Notes under the pieces: generated by a model
What the model was told of the DNA's origin: nothing
What the model saw: only the letters and a program-made list of their open reading frames with translations
The model's database searches: none
Shown here: positions 48,398 to 60,745 of the stretch, one piece after another
How positions within the stretch are numbered: position 1 is the stretch's first letter
How the letters are laid out: the number at the start of each line of letters is the position of its first letter
Program-made: the position numbers and the translations under genes
Source of the DNA: Parasponia andersonii
Taxonomy: Eukaryota > Streptophyta > Magnoliopsida > Rosales > Cannabaceae
DNA: 64,000 bases
Direction: 5' to 3'
Assembly (NCBI GenBank): GCA_002914805.1
Contig: JXTB01000288.1
Coordinates: 458,299-522,298 of the forward strand

Positions 48398-50503
48398 GTG
48401 TCTGGTGTGTGTAAATCTTGTTATGTATTGATTGAAGGTAAAGAGTTACTTGCTGATTTAATTGTGTTGCCAATGAAACAATATGATGTAATACTCGGTA
48501 TGGATTGGTTATTCAAGTATCAAGCTATTGTATATTGTTATGATAAACAAGTAACACTTTTCTGGATGATGGATAACCCATAATATGTCAAGCTCGAATG
48601 AATTCATTGAAACCAAATTCTGTTCTGAAAACCTATTTGGGTGGTAGGAAGAAACTTGAGTATTATAGGAACTTTTTGCCATTGACAATGAGATGAGAAC
48701 TGATGATCAAGACTTATGGATACCAGTGGTGAACGAATGTCCAGAGGTATTTCCAAAGGATTTACCAGGACTACCACCAGATAGGAAGATCGAGTTCTGT
48801 ATTGACCTTGTTCTTAGAGCTCAGCCAGTTTCTATTCCAGCCTATCGCATGGCTCCTGCAGAGATGAATGAATTGAGAGAACAATTAGATAATTTGATAT
48901 CCAAGGGTTTCATTCAGAGTAGTACTTCTCCTTGGGGTACTCCTATTTTGTTCGCCAAGAAAGCTGACGGTACTTTAAGGCTTTGTGTGGACTACGGGAA
49001 GTTAAATCAGTTGACAATAAAGAACAAATATCCTTTGCCAAGGATTGACGAGCTATTTGATCAATTTGGTGGTTCGAGATTCTTCTCTAAGATTGAATTG
49101 AGGTCTAGTTATCACTAATTGAAGATAAGAGAGGAAGATATACTAAAAACAACATTCAGAACTCATTATGGTCACTTTGAGTTTTTGATAATGCCTTTTG
49201 ATTTTACGAATGCACTTACAGCTTTTATGGATCTCATGAATCAGATTTTCAGGCTGTACTTGGATCGTTTTGTAGTTGTTTTTATGGATGATATCCTAGT
49301 GTATTCCAAGATTCAAAAAGATCATGTCGAACATTTAAGGATAGTACTTAAAGTTTTGAGAAGTCAATAGTTATATGCCACAAGATTAAAATGTGTCTTC
49401 TGGATGTCAAAAGTTAAATTCTTAAGACATGTAATTTCTCAAGAAGGCATGTCAGTCGATCCTGCTAAAGTAAAAGCATTCTAAAGTGGGAAAGACCAAA
49501 TAATGTGACAATGATACGAAGTTTCCTCACTTTGGCAGGCTATACCGTCGTTTTGTTCAGAATTTCTCAAGGGTTGTATTACCATTTACAAGGTTGACCA
49601 AGAAAGATGTCAAATTCGTTTGGGATAGTGATTATGAAGAAGCTTTCAGGAAACTAAAGCACAGTTTGACAACTGCATCTATTCTTATTGTTCCTAAGAG
49701 TAATGAACCTTATATGTTGTATACTGATGCTTTGAAAATGGGATTGGGATGTGTTCTAATGTAAAATAGTCAAGTAGTAGTATATGCTTCTCGTCAATTG
49801 AAGCCACATGAGAGAAACTATCTTACCAATACCAGAGTAGAAATAGGATGAGATCACAATAGACTTTGTAATGGGTTTGCCTACGACTCAAAGAAAGAAC
49901 GATGTAGTTTGGGTGATTGTTGATTGTATGACGAAAACTGCTGATTTTATACTGATCACGTCTGATTTTTCACTCAACAAGCTTAGTTGTCTCTACATTG
50001 ACAATATTTTTTGATTGCATGCATCAAGCATAGTATCTAACAGAAACCTAATATTTACATCCAAGTTTTGGAGATTTTTGCGGCGAGCTTTGAGGATAGA
50101 ATTAAATCTAAGTACTACTCACCATCCTCAGATAGATGGTCCATCTAAGAGGACTATTTAGATTCTAGAAGATATGATTCGCTCTTATATACAAGATTTT
50201 GGTAGAAATTGGGATGATCACCTATCATTGGTAGAATTTGCTTAAAACAATAGCAACCAAACCAGTCTTGGCATGGCTCCATATAAGGTATTATATGGGA
50301 GACCATATAGATCACCTTTGTGTTAGGCTAGTGTAGAGGAGCGTATTGCTCTTAGCAAGAACTGATACAAGAGACTACTGAGAAGATTAACAAGAATCGG
50401 AAAAGACTTAAAGTTATACAGAGTCGTCAGAAAAGCTATGCAGACCCAAAAAGACGTGAAGTAGAGTTCGAAGCTGGTGATCAGTATTCTTGAAAGTGAT
50501 GCC
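48398..50503 (+). pseudogene. chromovirus pol: protease, reverse transcriptase, RNase H, integrase part
   Basis: The protease-end segment VILGMDWLFKYQA lies near 48490. Reverse transcriptase runs 48693-49370: [18 protein letters not shown] near 48735, [17 protein letters not shown] near 48960, then [13 protein letters not shown] near 49275 with the catalytic MDD. RNase H motifs (YTDALKMGLGCVL, YASRQLKPHERNY) lie near 49720-49820. They are followed at once by integrase-core sequence (TIDFVMGLPTTQRKNDVVW near 49860), which implies a deletion removing the RNase H end and integrase zinc finger. Integrase decays to 50503, where the copia element interrupts it. Stops are frequent. Confidence 0.85.
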
Positions 50504-52154
50504 TACTGGTGTTTATTGGAATAAATTTCCGGAAAATATTTTCATTAAATCATTTTCAAGGACACCATAGTTTTGTAAAATCAAGAAACGCAGCGGAATT
50601 GGTAGTATAAATTTTTCTTTTTACAAAACGTTTCAAATCGTGATCTAACATAAATTAACTCTTGATCTAGACAAGAACAATACCTGGATTCGCTCCACAA
50701 CTTTCTCGTCTTCCTGTCTATTCTCGAAAGCCATTTGATTGATCCGGTGGGTGGTCACCTTCTTGATTCCTAACAAAAAGATCCGTAGATAAACAAGAAG
50801 ATAATCTTCTCGAACTGATCTCTCAGGGATGGCCGAAACACCAAGGAGAGTGAATCCCTAGTGGTGGCCGATTTTCTCTGCTCTCTCTCTCTCTCTGTTT
50901 TAGTGTGACACTCTCTTCTCAAGGGGTGTTTCATGTGTAAAACTTGTGTCTTGTTGCTAGAGAACTTTTCTCTTAAATATAGAGAGAGTAGTAAACCCTA
51001 ATAGGCTTATTGGGCTTGTTGGGCTCAACTGATCATCAAATGACTACTGGGCTTTAATTTGAGTTAGACAGGGGACCAGATGGATCCATAAAACCCAAGC
51101 TCTAATGAACCATATACCCACTATTATAATTAACTCTTAATTGTGATTGGACCTTGTCCATTAATATTAGGGCACACCACTATAGGCCCAATATTGAACT
51201 CTTGGACTAAATGTCATTTATTTTCTGTGAAGCTTATTAACAATTAATTAGTATAATCCATTTAGTATATACTATGCCTGTAGACATACCCCCAATATAA
51301 TGCCATACTAGTAGGATGAAATTACCGTATTACCCTTCTAGTACATATGTACCTTTGAGTTGCCATTTTTCATCTAATGGATAATAGTTGACTATAGTGT
51401 TTATATCTGCTTATACCAATAAAGTCAAATTCACATAGAGAATACCGAGGCCATGGTTTGTATTATCCGAGTACTTGAAGAAATTCAAAGTGATATCATA
51501 TGCATGGTGTCCATCATGAAAAACGTTCTACATATTTCATATACCTTATCTTCCAAGATACCGGAGTTCGAACCATAAATCGGAACTAGTCCTCTAGTAA
51601 CTCAAAAAGACATAACACATGAAAGTAAGTTGGTTAATCACTAGAATTAAGGTCTTCTATAATAGTGCTAGATTAGTAAAATTAGAAATTTGAGTTACGG
51701 CACTTAACCTCAAATTCTAATTCACTAGGTCATGTTCGATGCTGTTATAACTTTCTTATAACATACTAGTATTTCTATCCGAAGACTCACTTCGATAATT
51801 AGAGACTTCATTAATTAAATAGACAACACTACATTCTATGGCATACTAAAGTATTCCATCTTCAATATGTAGAATGCGAAAAATTTAATTTAGACATAAT
51901 GAAATAAAGAATATAATGTATTCCACATATGATCTCATCACAAGAATAATTCCTTATTACTCATTTCATGTCTTGGAATCTTTTAGATGCTTGCATAAGA
52001 TAAACATACACATCACATGTATATCAATGGGACATAAATGAAATAGAAATTCATAACATAGAATTTATTAATAACAAATAGATACTAAATAATCCAATAA
52101 ATATTGTTTATAATGTCCAAATAATAAAATACTTTATAGGATATTATTTCAACA
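50504..52154 (-). repeat. 3' LTR of the nested copia element (left copy)
   Basis: 1651 bp; on plus it starts TACTGGTGTTTATTGG and ends TATTATTTCAACA. It pairs with 58615-60286. The adjoining ATCTCCCATTT (52155-52165) is the polypurine tract on the minus strand (AAATGGGAGAT). A (CT)n tract lies near 50880-50897. Confidence 0.92.
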
Positions 52155-52170
52155 ATCTCCCATTTGGCCT

Positions 52171-54700
52171 TTAAAGCAGATGTGACATATCACGTAGTCT
52201 CATTCCTTCTAGGTGGTCCTCAAATACTTTGGTAGCCAAAGATTTAGTAAAAGGATCAGCAATGTTCTCTACAAACACTATCTTGCTCACTATCACGTCT
52301 CCTCTTTGAACAATTTCTCTGAGAACATGATATTTCCTCTCTATGTGTTTTCCTCTCTTGTGGCTTCTGGGCTCTCTGGAGTTAGCAACTGCTCTACTGT
52401 TATCACAGTAAAGTGTCATAGGTTGCTGTGTTCCAGGTACTACCTCGAGATTCAAAAGGAAATTACGAAGCTAGACCGCCTCTTTGGCTGCTTCAGAAAC
52501 TGCCACATATTCGGCCTCCATGGTTGAATCCGCAACACAAGATTGGTTGATACTCTTCCATATAATGACTCCACCACCAAGGGTAAAGACTGAACCAGAG
52601 GTTGATCTTCTAGAGTCTTTATCAGATTAAAAATCTGAATTAGTATATCCAACAGGTGTTAGATCTTCTCCAGAATATACAAGCATATGATTTCTAGTTC
52701 TCCGAAGATACTTTAGAATATGCTTGACTGCACCCCAATGTTCAGGTCCTGGATTTGATTGGTAACGACTTACAATCCCCATAGCATACAAATAATTGGT
52801 CTTGTGCAAAGCATGGCATACATGAGACTTCCCACTGCCGAAGCATAAGGAATATTTCTCATATGTTCCTTCTCTTTTTCTGTCTTAGGAGAATTCTCAT
52901 TAGACAAAGTAATTCCTTTACGAAAGGGTGTTAAACCTTTCTTAGAATTATGCATTGCAAACTTTACCAGTATTTTGTCTACATATGAAGCTTGAGATAA
53001 AATTATGTGTTTTTTCTTTCTGTCTCGTATAATCAGTATTCCTAGAATATAGCAAGCTTCACCTAAGTCTTTCATATCAAACTATTGTGATAACCAGACT
53101 TTCATTGATGATAATGATCTAATATCATTCCTAATGATTAGAATATCATCAACATACAATATCAGAAAAATCACTTTGTTATCCTGAATTCTTTTATAGA
53201 CACAAGGTTCATCTATGTTTCGTTCAAAACCATAAGACTTAATTGCTTCATCAAATCTTATGTTCCATGATCTAGATGCTTGCTTGAGTCTATAAATAGA
53301 TCTCTTAAGTTCACAAACTTTTCTTCTTGACCCTTTTCAACGAATCCCTCTGGTTGTACCATATAGATACGTTCATCAAGATTGCCATTCAGGAATGCAG
53401 TCTTGACGTCCATTTGCCATATCTCATAATCAAGAGATGCAGCGATGGATAAGAGTATGCGAATAGATTTGATCATAGCTATAGGAGAGAAGGTTTCTTC
53501 ATAATCGATACCTTCTTTCTATATATAACCCTTTACAACTAACCTTGCCTTAAAAGTCTCCACTTTCCCGTCTATTCCTCTCTTTCTCTTATAGACCCAC
53601 TTACACCCAATAGGTTTTATCCCTTCAGATGGATCTACAAGTTCCCAAACTTTATTAGAGTACATGGACTCTATTTCAGATTCCATTGCCTTTTGCCAAA
53701 GATCTTTATCAACAAAATCCATTGCCTCATTATAGGTGTAAGGATCAGATTCTTGGTCACAAGACTCTCCTATTCCCAAGTATCTTTCAGGTTGTCTCAC
53801 AACTCTCCCACTACGACGAGGATCCGATGTTTGTTGAGTTTCAAGTGATTTATCTTTTCTAAGTGCTTTCTCTATCTTATCTTCTATAGATGGGCTGATA
53901 ATATCATCAGTTAATTCGAACTAACTTACTTTTGGGCTTAAAATCTTTCATATAGTTTTCTTCCAAGAAAGTAGTATTTGTACTCACAAACACTTTCTTT
54001 TCTTTAGTACTATAAAAATAATACCCTCTAGTTCCTTTTGGGTGACCTACAAATAGACACAATTCAGATCGTGATTCCAACTTAGTCCTTTTCCCTTTCA
54101 ACACGTATGCTGGACAACCCCAAATATGGATATGACGCAAACTAGGTTTATGTCCTTTCCATAGTTCAAATGGAGTCTTAGGTACTGACTTAGAAGGAAC
54201 TCTATTCAGCAGGTACATAGCAGTTTCTAAGGCATAACCCCAAAAAGATGCGGGTAATTGTGAATAACTGAGCATCGACTTAACCATATCCAAAAGTGTC
54301 ATATTTCTTCTTTCAGCAACACTATTTAGTTGAGGTGTACCAGGTGCTGTGAGTTAGGATAGGATCCAATTGTCTGTGAGAAATTCAGAGAATTCTCCAG
54401 AGAGGTATTCACCACCTCGATCAGATTGAATGATCTTTATGTTCTTTCCTAACTGCTTTTCAGTTTCTGCTTTGAATTCTCTGAACTTTTCAAAAGAATC
54501 CGATTTGTGTTGCATTAGGTAAACATAACCAAATCTAGAATAATCATCCGTAAACATAATGAAGTATTCAAATCCTCCTCGTGCTTGAATATTCAAGGGC
54601 CCATAGACATCAGTGTGTACTAACTCAAGACATTCTTGAACTCTAAGACCTTTTCTAGTAAATGGTCTTTTAGTCATTTTACCTTCCAGACAAGATTCAC
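52171..54700 (-). pseudogene. copia pol: integrase, reverse transcriptase, RNase H
   Basis: On minus, the integrase core runs 54677-54354 (LVHTDVYGP, then IQSDRGGEY) and 54302-53907. Reverse transcriptase runs 53800-53519 (WVYKRKRGIDGKVETFKARL), then 53476-53258 (MDVKTAFLNGNL) and 53160-52770, with LYVDDILII near 53150. RNase H runs 52650-52171 (TLYCDNSRAVANSREP, then GKHIERKYHVLREIV). The domain order is copia-type. Stops or frameshifts separate the blocks near 54355, 53910, 53520, 53255 and 52640. Integrase inserts the cDNA; RT and RNase H make it. Confidence 0.88.
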
Positions 54701-54793
54701 AAGTTGGTAATGGTTTGACTTCTAATGAACTTAGAGGTCTATCATTGACTAACCTTTGAATTCTGTTTAGAAAATATGATCGAGTCTCAAATG

Positions 54794-55279
54794 CTAGAGA
54801 TAAGTTTCATCATTAGTACTCACTTTTACTTTCTTATGTTTAGATTCTATATATTTAGAAATATTTTCAAGATTGTGTAATGAGATACTTTTAGGTTGAA
54901 TAAAGAAAATATTACTCCTATGAGTACCAATGCAAATAAGACTTTTATTCTTTCTAATAGAAACTTTATTGTCAAAATGAATAGAATAACTTTGTCTCAT
55001 TAAATAGGAAACAGAAATCAAATTCCGTTTAAACACCAGAATGTAATAATAATTCTTTATTTCTAAAAACCTAAAAATATCGAAATTCAAAATAACATCT
55101 CCCATTGCACTAGCTTCAACTATTGAGCCATCTTTCAATCGCAGCGTGAACTCTTCACTAGCGAACTTCCTAGTTTCCTTGAACCCCTGCAAAGTATTAC
55201 AAACATGGTCAGTGGCTCCCGAATCTACGATCCAAGAATTGATAGAATCAACCACATGACAAGCCTCAATGAACAACAA
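54794..55279 (-). pseudogene. copia protease and pre-integrase region
   Basis: The aspartic protease motif WIVDSGATDHVCN is at about residues 16-28 of this open stretch, followed by ILVFKRNLISVSYL. This is the usual copia protease-to-integrase transition. Confidence 0.8.
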
Positions 55280-55460
55280 ATTGTCATTACCTTGTTTGTC
55301 CTTGTCATTGTCCTTTTCCCTTTTAAGGACTAGGTAAGTTTTTCAGTTCCTCTTCCAATGTCCATCCTCACTGCAGTGGAAACATTTTCCCTTTTGTTTG
55401 GCATCCTTCTTGGTCTTCTTTTTCTTTGGAGCCAGAGAAGCAGAAGTCTTTTTCTTCCAC

Positions 55461-56147
55461 TTACTTTTTCTTCCACTTACCTTTGTCTTTCGACTTAGGT
55501 TTGGAAGAACTAGCTTGAGTTACATTAGCCTCAACTGACCCCGACTTATTCTTCTTAAGAATATTCTCTGTTATTTGTAGATCTTTCATCAGGCCCGTAA
55601 GAGTATAATCCTTCCGGCAAATTTCATGATCAATCTTAAATTGATTGAAAGTGTTTGACAATGTGTTCAAAACCATGTCAATTTGGCTGTCACAATCAAT
55701 TTCAGCTCCAAGGATTTCCAGTTCGTTAAGATATGTGATGACTTTCATCATATGTTCCTGAATTGGAGTACCCTTCTTTTGACAAAGATTCATAAATGCA
55801 CTTGTAGCCTCATTTCTAGCTTGACGACCGAGACTGGCGAACATTTTGTCAACACTCAATATAATGTCAACAGCAGCATCCATCCCACAATGTTGTTGTT
55901 GCAATATATTGCTTATTGAGCCAAGTATATAGCACTTAGCTATCTCATCAGATTGCTTCCACTTATCATATAAGTTTCTTTCATCGTTGGTGGATTCCTC
56001 AGTTGGCTGAGCAGGACATGGAGTGGTGAGAACCCACTTATGTTTATCAGCAGTAAGCACTATGTCTGAGTTACGTTTCCAGTCTACATAGTTTTTACCG
56101 TTCAGCTTATTTTGTGTGAGTAAAGTGGATAAGGGATTAAGTGTCAT
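55461..56147 (-). pseudogene. copia gag, frameshifted by a 16-bp tandem duplication
   Basis: Start at ATG 56147 (MTLNPLSTLL). It shows the capsid motif LNGKNYVDWKRNSDIVL near residue 16, then YDKWKQSDEIAKCYILGSI, and QARNEATSAFMNLCQKKG in the middle, all typical of Angela/Tork-like gag. The reading ends at a stop within a duplicated 16-mer (55448-55463 and 55464-55479). The zinc knuckle continues out of frame at about 55345-55390 (CFHCSEDGHWKRN), with a stop at 55343-55345 in place of its last Cys. Confidence 0.85.
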
Positions 56148-56189
56148 ATCTAATGAAAAATAAATAAATATTCCACGTATAAGCAAACA

Positions 56190-57690
56190 TCATTTATTAT
56201 GTTTCGAATAATTAACATAAAATATTTAAGCATACAATATGCAAGTGAAGTATCCCTAAGACTATCACTTATATTCATGGTAATTTTACTTACCACTGAT
56301 TACAAGCCTCATACAGGAAGTCATGCAATCAGCAAGTCAAACTGAAACAATTTCAATTAGTAAATAGACAGATAACTCTTATCCCATATTTCTAACTACC
56401 ATTCTTTTTGGTCCTTTAATCGACTAATAAGAACTCCTACGGGAGGATATTAATGTTTCAAGTTGAGTATTTAACCATTGTTTCGGTAATTAAGCTTTCT
56501 ATATAAGATCGTCTCCTACAAGCGATCAGCCTCATATAGTCAACCTAGTACCTTATCCTTAGAAGCTTATTTCGAGTATTACCCAGACGAAAAACCCTCA
56601 TAAGGGAGCTCAGCAAGATTCTGAGGCAAGGCTCATCTTAATAAATAACGAACCAACAATAGAGACCATAGGTATCACATACCTTCTCCTACTCAATATT
56701 TTATAATAAGGGATTTATATATTTTACCCAGTGATCTAACTAGTTTAGTAACCTAAAATCAATTATGTAAGCATGTTCATATTTGCATGAGAGTAACTCT
56801 AATTTTCTATATGACATGTTACTAAAGATCATGTAATAATACTTAATTATTAGGTATGCATGCATCATTGTCCTAATAATACCAAAATAGTAAGCAGATA
56901 AATAGTTAATTGTTAATGATTTATTAATTTTTAGGAATTTAAAATTATTTAACATTTATATAATTCTAACTGATAAGAAAATGCTAAATATTTAAATATG
57001 AAAGTATTTAAAATTTAAATTAGAAAAGATTTTCACAAAATCTAATTAGTTTAAATAAAAGATTTAACTAATTAAATCTCCTTAAATATCTCAAATTTAA
57101 ATTTCAACTTTTGAAATCTTAATTTGAATTTAACTTCCTTAAATATCTCTCATTTTCTTATCCTGTCAGATTTGAATTCAAAATTCAAATCAATATCTAA
57201 TCTCATTAAATATCTACCAACCATAAATTCAAATTTGAAGATTTGAAAAGATATTCTGATTTAAATTTAAATTTCAAATCTTCACAAAATTTGAAATTTA
57301 AAAGATAGAATATTTTACAAATAAAATCTTCAACAATATCCCTAATTTGAATTTAAACAAATTTAAAATTCAAAAATAGATTACCTACTATCATATAATC
57401 AGTTTTTAAAAATATCTATTCAAATTTGAATTTAAAACTAAAAGGATATTATCTCATAATATCTAATTTTTAAAATTTCTATTTTAAAATATCTCTAATT
57501 ATTCAAATAATAATTAAAATATTATGGGTATCAATCATATCCACAATTCAAATTAAAATATCCTATCAATTTGAATTTCAAAAATTCAAATTTAATAAGG
57601 ATTTTAAAATTTTGAATTTAAAATTTAATCTATCAGTTTTCATAAAACTATGGATAAATTAAATTAATTTTAAAATGAAAATAATTAAAA
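56190..57690 (-). other. AT-rich part of the copia leader
   Basis: Between gag and the GC-rich island lies about 1.5 kb without genes. 57000-57690 is extremely AT-rich and built from degenerate AAATTTGAATTT-type words in both orientations. Confidence 0.75.
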
Positions 57691-57699
57691 TTATGGCCG

Positions 57700-58250
57700 A
57701 AAATACGAAACGTGTCGGGACAAGCTAACAAACGGAACGGGAAGCCGGCATGCGGCCACGCTCAGAACAACTACCGAGCACCAACGGGCTCGCATAATGC
57801 TACGTGGCCTCGCTCGAGACAACTCCTGAGCGACAACGGGCTCGAGTAATGCTTGCACATCAAATGTACAAAGCGGCACCCCAAGCAGAGAAGGCAAAGG
57901 CCACCCGCGTGGCCGGCGCACAAGAGGCCACCCACTAGCCATGCGCTGATCATATCCGCATGGCCAACAAGGCCGTGCTCGCGCGCCATGCGCAGGGTGA
58001 TCCCGTGCGACATGCGCGGATCACATCCGCTCGGCCAGCGAGACCGTGCCCGCACTGCATGCGCGGGGTGCACCCGCGTGGCCTACACAGGGAGGCAGCC
58101 CACAGGCCATGTGCGGATCCCATCCGCGTGGCCAGCGGCGCCTCACCGGTGCGGCCATGTGTGGGATTGTACCTGTGCAGCCCACGTGAAGGTCACACCC
58201 GCGGGGCTCACGCGGGCGGTGCGCACAGCTCCTAGCCGTCGCTCTGTCGT
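57700..58250 (-). repeat. GC-rich repetitive island in the copia 5' leader
   Basis: About 550 bp of very GC-rich sequence in an otherwise AT-rich element. Degenerate units contain CATGCGC...GCGGATCACATCCGC...TGGCC (e.g. 58016-58030 GCGGATCACATCCGC; 58115-58129 GCGGATCCCATCCGC; related word near 57945). A separate ~67-bp direct repeat, with ACGGGCTCG followed by TAATGCT, occurs near 57783 and 57836. The open frames on both strands here reflect low stop-codon content and are not proposed as genes. Confidence 0.85.
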
Positions 58251-58599
58251 TTCGTTCGTTTTTTTTTTAAATTGAAAAAATAGTTTTCATAAAACTCCAA
58301 AAAATAATTAAAGATCAAAATATTTCCATGCATAGTTTTATCAAGAACATAAAATATGAACGCATAGAAATTAAGAACATGCCAAAAAACGAAAATCAAA
58401 ATAAATATGATCATTTTCTCTAGCAACATCTAATCAAATAAATATTCAAACTCATTGAATCTATTGACCATCATACAAACTAGAGCATACTCATAATATG
58501 AACAAGACCAAACATAAACAAAATCTTTCTGGAAATGAAAAACATCAATCAACAAGAGAATAGACCGGAGTAAAACATACTAGATCAAAATTAAAACTT

Positions 58600-58612
58600 G
58601 GCTCTGGTACAA
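58600..58612 (-). other. primer-binding site of the nested copia element
   Basis: The minus strand reads TTGTACCAGAGCC just inside the 5' LTR, a diverged form of TGGTATCAGAGCC. Confidence 0.7.
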
Positions 58613-58614
58613 AT

Positions 58615-60286
58615 TGCTGGTGTTTAATGGAATAAATTTCTGAAAAATATTTTCATTAAATCATTTTAAAGAACACCATAGTTTTGTAAAATCAAAAAAC
58701 GCAGCGAAATTGGTCGTATAAATTTTTATTTTTACAAAATGTTTCAGATCGTGATCTAACATGAATTAACTCTTGATCTAGACAAGAACAATACCCAGAT
58801 TCGCTCCACAACTTTCTCGTCTTCTTGCATATTCTCGAAAGCCATTTGATTGATCTGGTGGATGGTCACCTTCTTGATTCCTAATAAAGAGATCCGCAAA
58901 TGAACAAGAAGACAATCTTCTTGAACCGATTTCTCAGGGATGGCTGAAACACCAAGGAGAGTGAATCCCTAGTGGTGGCCGATTTTCTCTGCTCTCTCTC
59001 TCTCTCTCTGTTTTAGTGTGACACTCTTTTCTCAAGTGGTGTTTCACGTGTAACACTTGTGTCTTGTTGTTAGAGAACTTTTCTCTTAAATATAGAGAGA
59101 TTAGTAAATCCTAATAGGCTTATTAGGCTTGTTGGGCTTAACTGATCATCAAATGACCATTGGGCTTTAATTTGAGTAAGACAGGGGACCAGATGGATCC
59201 ATAAAGCCCAAGCTCTAATGAAACATATAGCCACTATCATAATTAACTCTTAATTGTGATTAGACCTTGTCCATTAATATTATAGCACACCACTATAGGC
59301 CCAATATTGAACTCTTGAACTAAATGTCATTTATTTTCTGTGAAGCTTATTAACAATTAATTAGCATGATCCATTTAGCATATACTATGCCTGTAGACAT
59401 ACCTCCAATGCAATGCCGTACTAGTAGGATGAAATTACCATATTACCCCTATAGTACATATGTACCTTTGAGTTGCCATTTTTCATCTAATGGATAATAG
59501 TTGACTATGGTGTTTGTATCTGCTTATACTAACAAAGTCAAATTCATATAGAGAATACCGAGGCCCTGGTTTATATTATCTAAGTACTTGAAGAAACTCA
59601 AAGTGACATCATATGCATGGTGTCCATCATGAAAAATATTCTACACATTTCATATATCTTATCTTCCAAGATACCGGAGTTCGAACCATAAATCGGAACT
59701 AGTCCTCTAGTAACTCAAAAAGACATAACACATGAAAGTAAGTTTGTTAATCACTGGAAAGTTTGTTAATCACTGGAATTAAGATCTTCTACAATAGTGC
59801 TAGATTAGTAAAATTAGAAATTTGAGTTACGACACTTAACCTCAAATTCTAATTCACTAGGTCCTGTTCGATGCTGTTATAACTTTTTTATAACACACTA
59901 GTGTTTCTATCCGAAGACTCACTTCGATAATTAGAGACTTCATTAATTAAATAGACAACACTACATTCTATGGCATACTAAAGTATTCTATCTTCAATAT
60001 GTAAAATGCGAAAATTTTAATTTAGACATAATGAAATAAAGAATATAATGTCTCCCACATATGATCTCATCATACAAATAATTCCTTATTACTCAATGCA
60101 TGTCTTGGAATCTTTTAGATGCTTGCATAAGATAAACATACATATCACATATATATCAATAGGACATAAATGAAATAGAAATTCGTAATATAAAATTTAT
60201 TAATAACAAATAGATACTAAATAATCCAACAAATATTGTTTATAATGTCTAAATAATAAACTGCTTTATAGGACATTATTCCAATA
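58615..60286 (-). repeat. 5' LTR of the nested copia element (right copy)
   Basis: 1672 bp, starting TGCTGGTGTTTAATGG on plus. It is longer than its partner mainly through a 19-bp tandem duplication (AGTTTGTTAATCACTGGAA at 59741-59759 and 59760-59778). Confidence 0.92.
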
Positions 60287-60720
60287 ATGCCAAGGCGTGG
60301 GATCACTAAATTTAGACTTAAAGGCAAATTAGCTCCCAGATATATTGACCATTTAAGATTATTGCTAGAATTGGGCCCGTAGTGTATCGCTTAGAATTAC
60401 CACCACAATTGGGCCAAGTGCACAATGTTTTTCATATCTCGATGCTCAGAAAGTATGTGCCTAACCCATCGCATGTCATTTAGTATGTGGAAGTACCATT
60501 ATAAGAATATGTAACATATGAGGAATAATCAGTTCGAATACAAGGGTAGAGAGCTCAAAGTTTCGAAAAAGAGAGATACCACTTGTTAAGGTTCTCTGGC
60601 AGCACCACAAGTAAGACGAAGCTGCTTGGGAGCTAGAAATAGAACAGTATGAAAAATATCCTCATTTATTTAACTTTCAACTTGAAGATGTTCTTTGACC
60701 TTTGTATTCGAATTTCGAGA
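60287..60720 (+). pseudogene. chromovirus integrase C-terminus and chromodomain
   Basis: After the target duplication the interrupted pol resumes: LGPVVYRLELPPQLGQVHNV near 60370, then HISMLRKYVPNPSHVI near 60435, the conserved join before the chromodomain. Chromodomain-like sequence follows in shifted frames (VKVLWQHHKSDEAAWELEIE near 60585-60640, KYPHLFNFQLEDVL to about 60695). Chromodomains direct chromovirus insertion to particular chromatin (family knowledge). Stops and frameshifts are present. Confidence 0.8.
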
Positions 60721-60729
60721 CAAAATTCT

Positions 60730-60745
60730 TTTAAGAGGGAGAGAA
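60730..60745 (+). other. polypurine tract of the chromovirus
   Basis: TTTTAAGAGGGAGAGA lies immediately before the 3' LTR, the usual position and composition. Confidence 0.75.

Larger units (their letters stand above)
50504..60286 (-). mobile_element. copia (Angela/Tork-like) retrotransposon nested in the chromovirus
   Basis: LTRs 50504-52154 and 58615-60286 flank an internal region in minus orientation. ATGCC at 50499-50503 and 60287-60291 is the target duplication inside chromovirus pol. Order on minus: 5' LTR, primer-binding site, long leader with a GC-rich island, gag, zinc knuckle, protease, integrase, reverse transcriptase, RNase H, polypurine tract, 3' LTR. About 13 differences appear in the first ~168 aligned LTR bases, so the insertion is not recent. 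Frameshifts and stops disable it. Confidence 0.92.

Noticed and set aside
57700-58250. Host CpG-island promoter or bacterial contamination
   Set aside because: The island lies between a primer-binding site and gag of one copia element, inside matched LTRs and a target duplication, so it belongs to the element or inserted into it.
57771-58275. Long open frames on both strands in the GC-rich island
   Set aside because: Low stop-codon density from GC content and repeats explains them; there is no domain and they lie in a retrotransposon leader.
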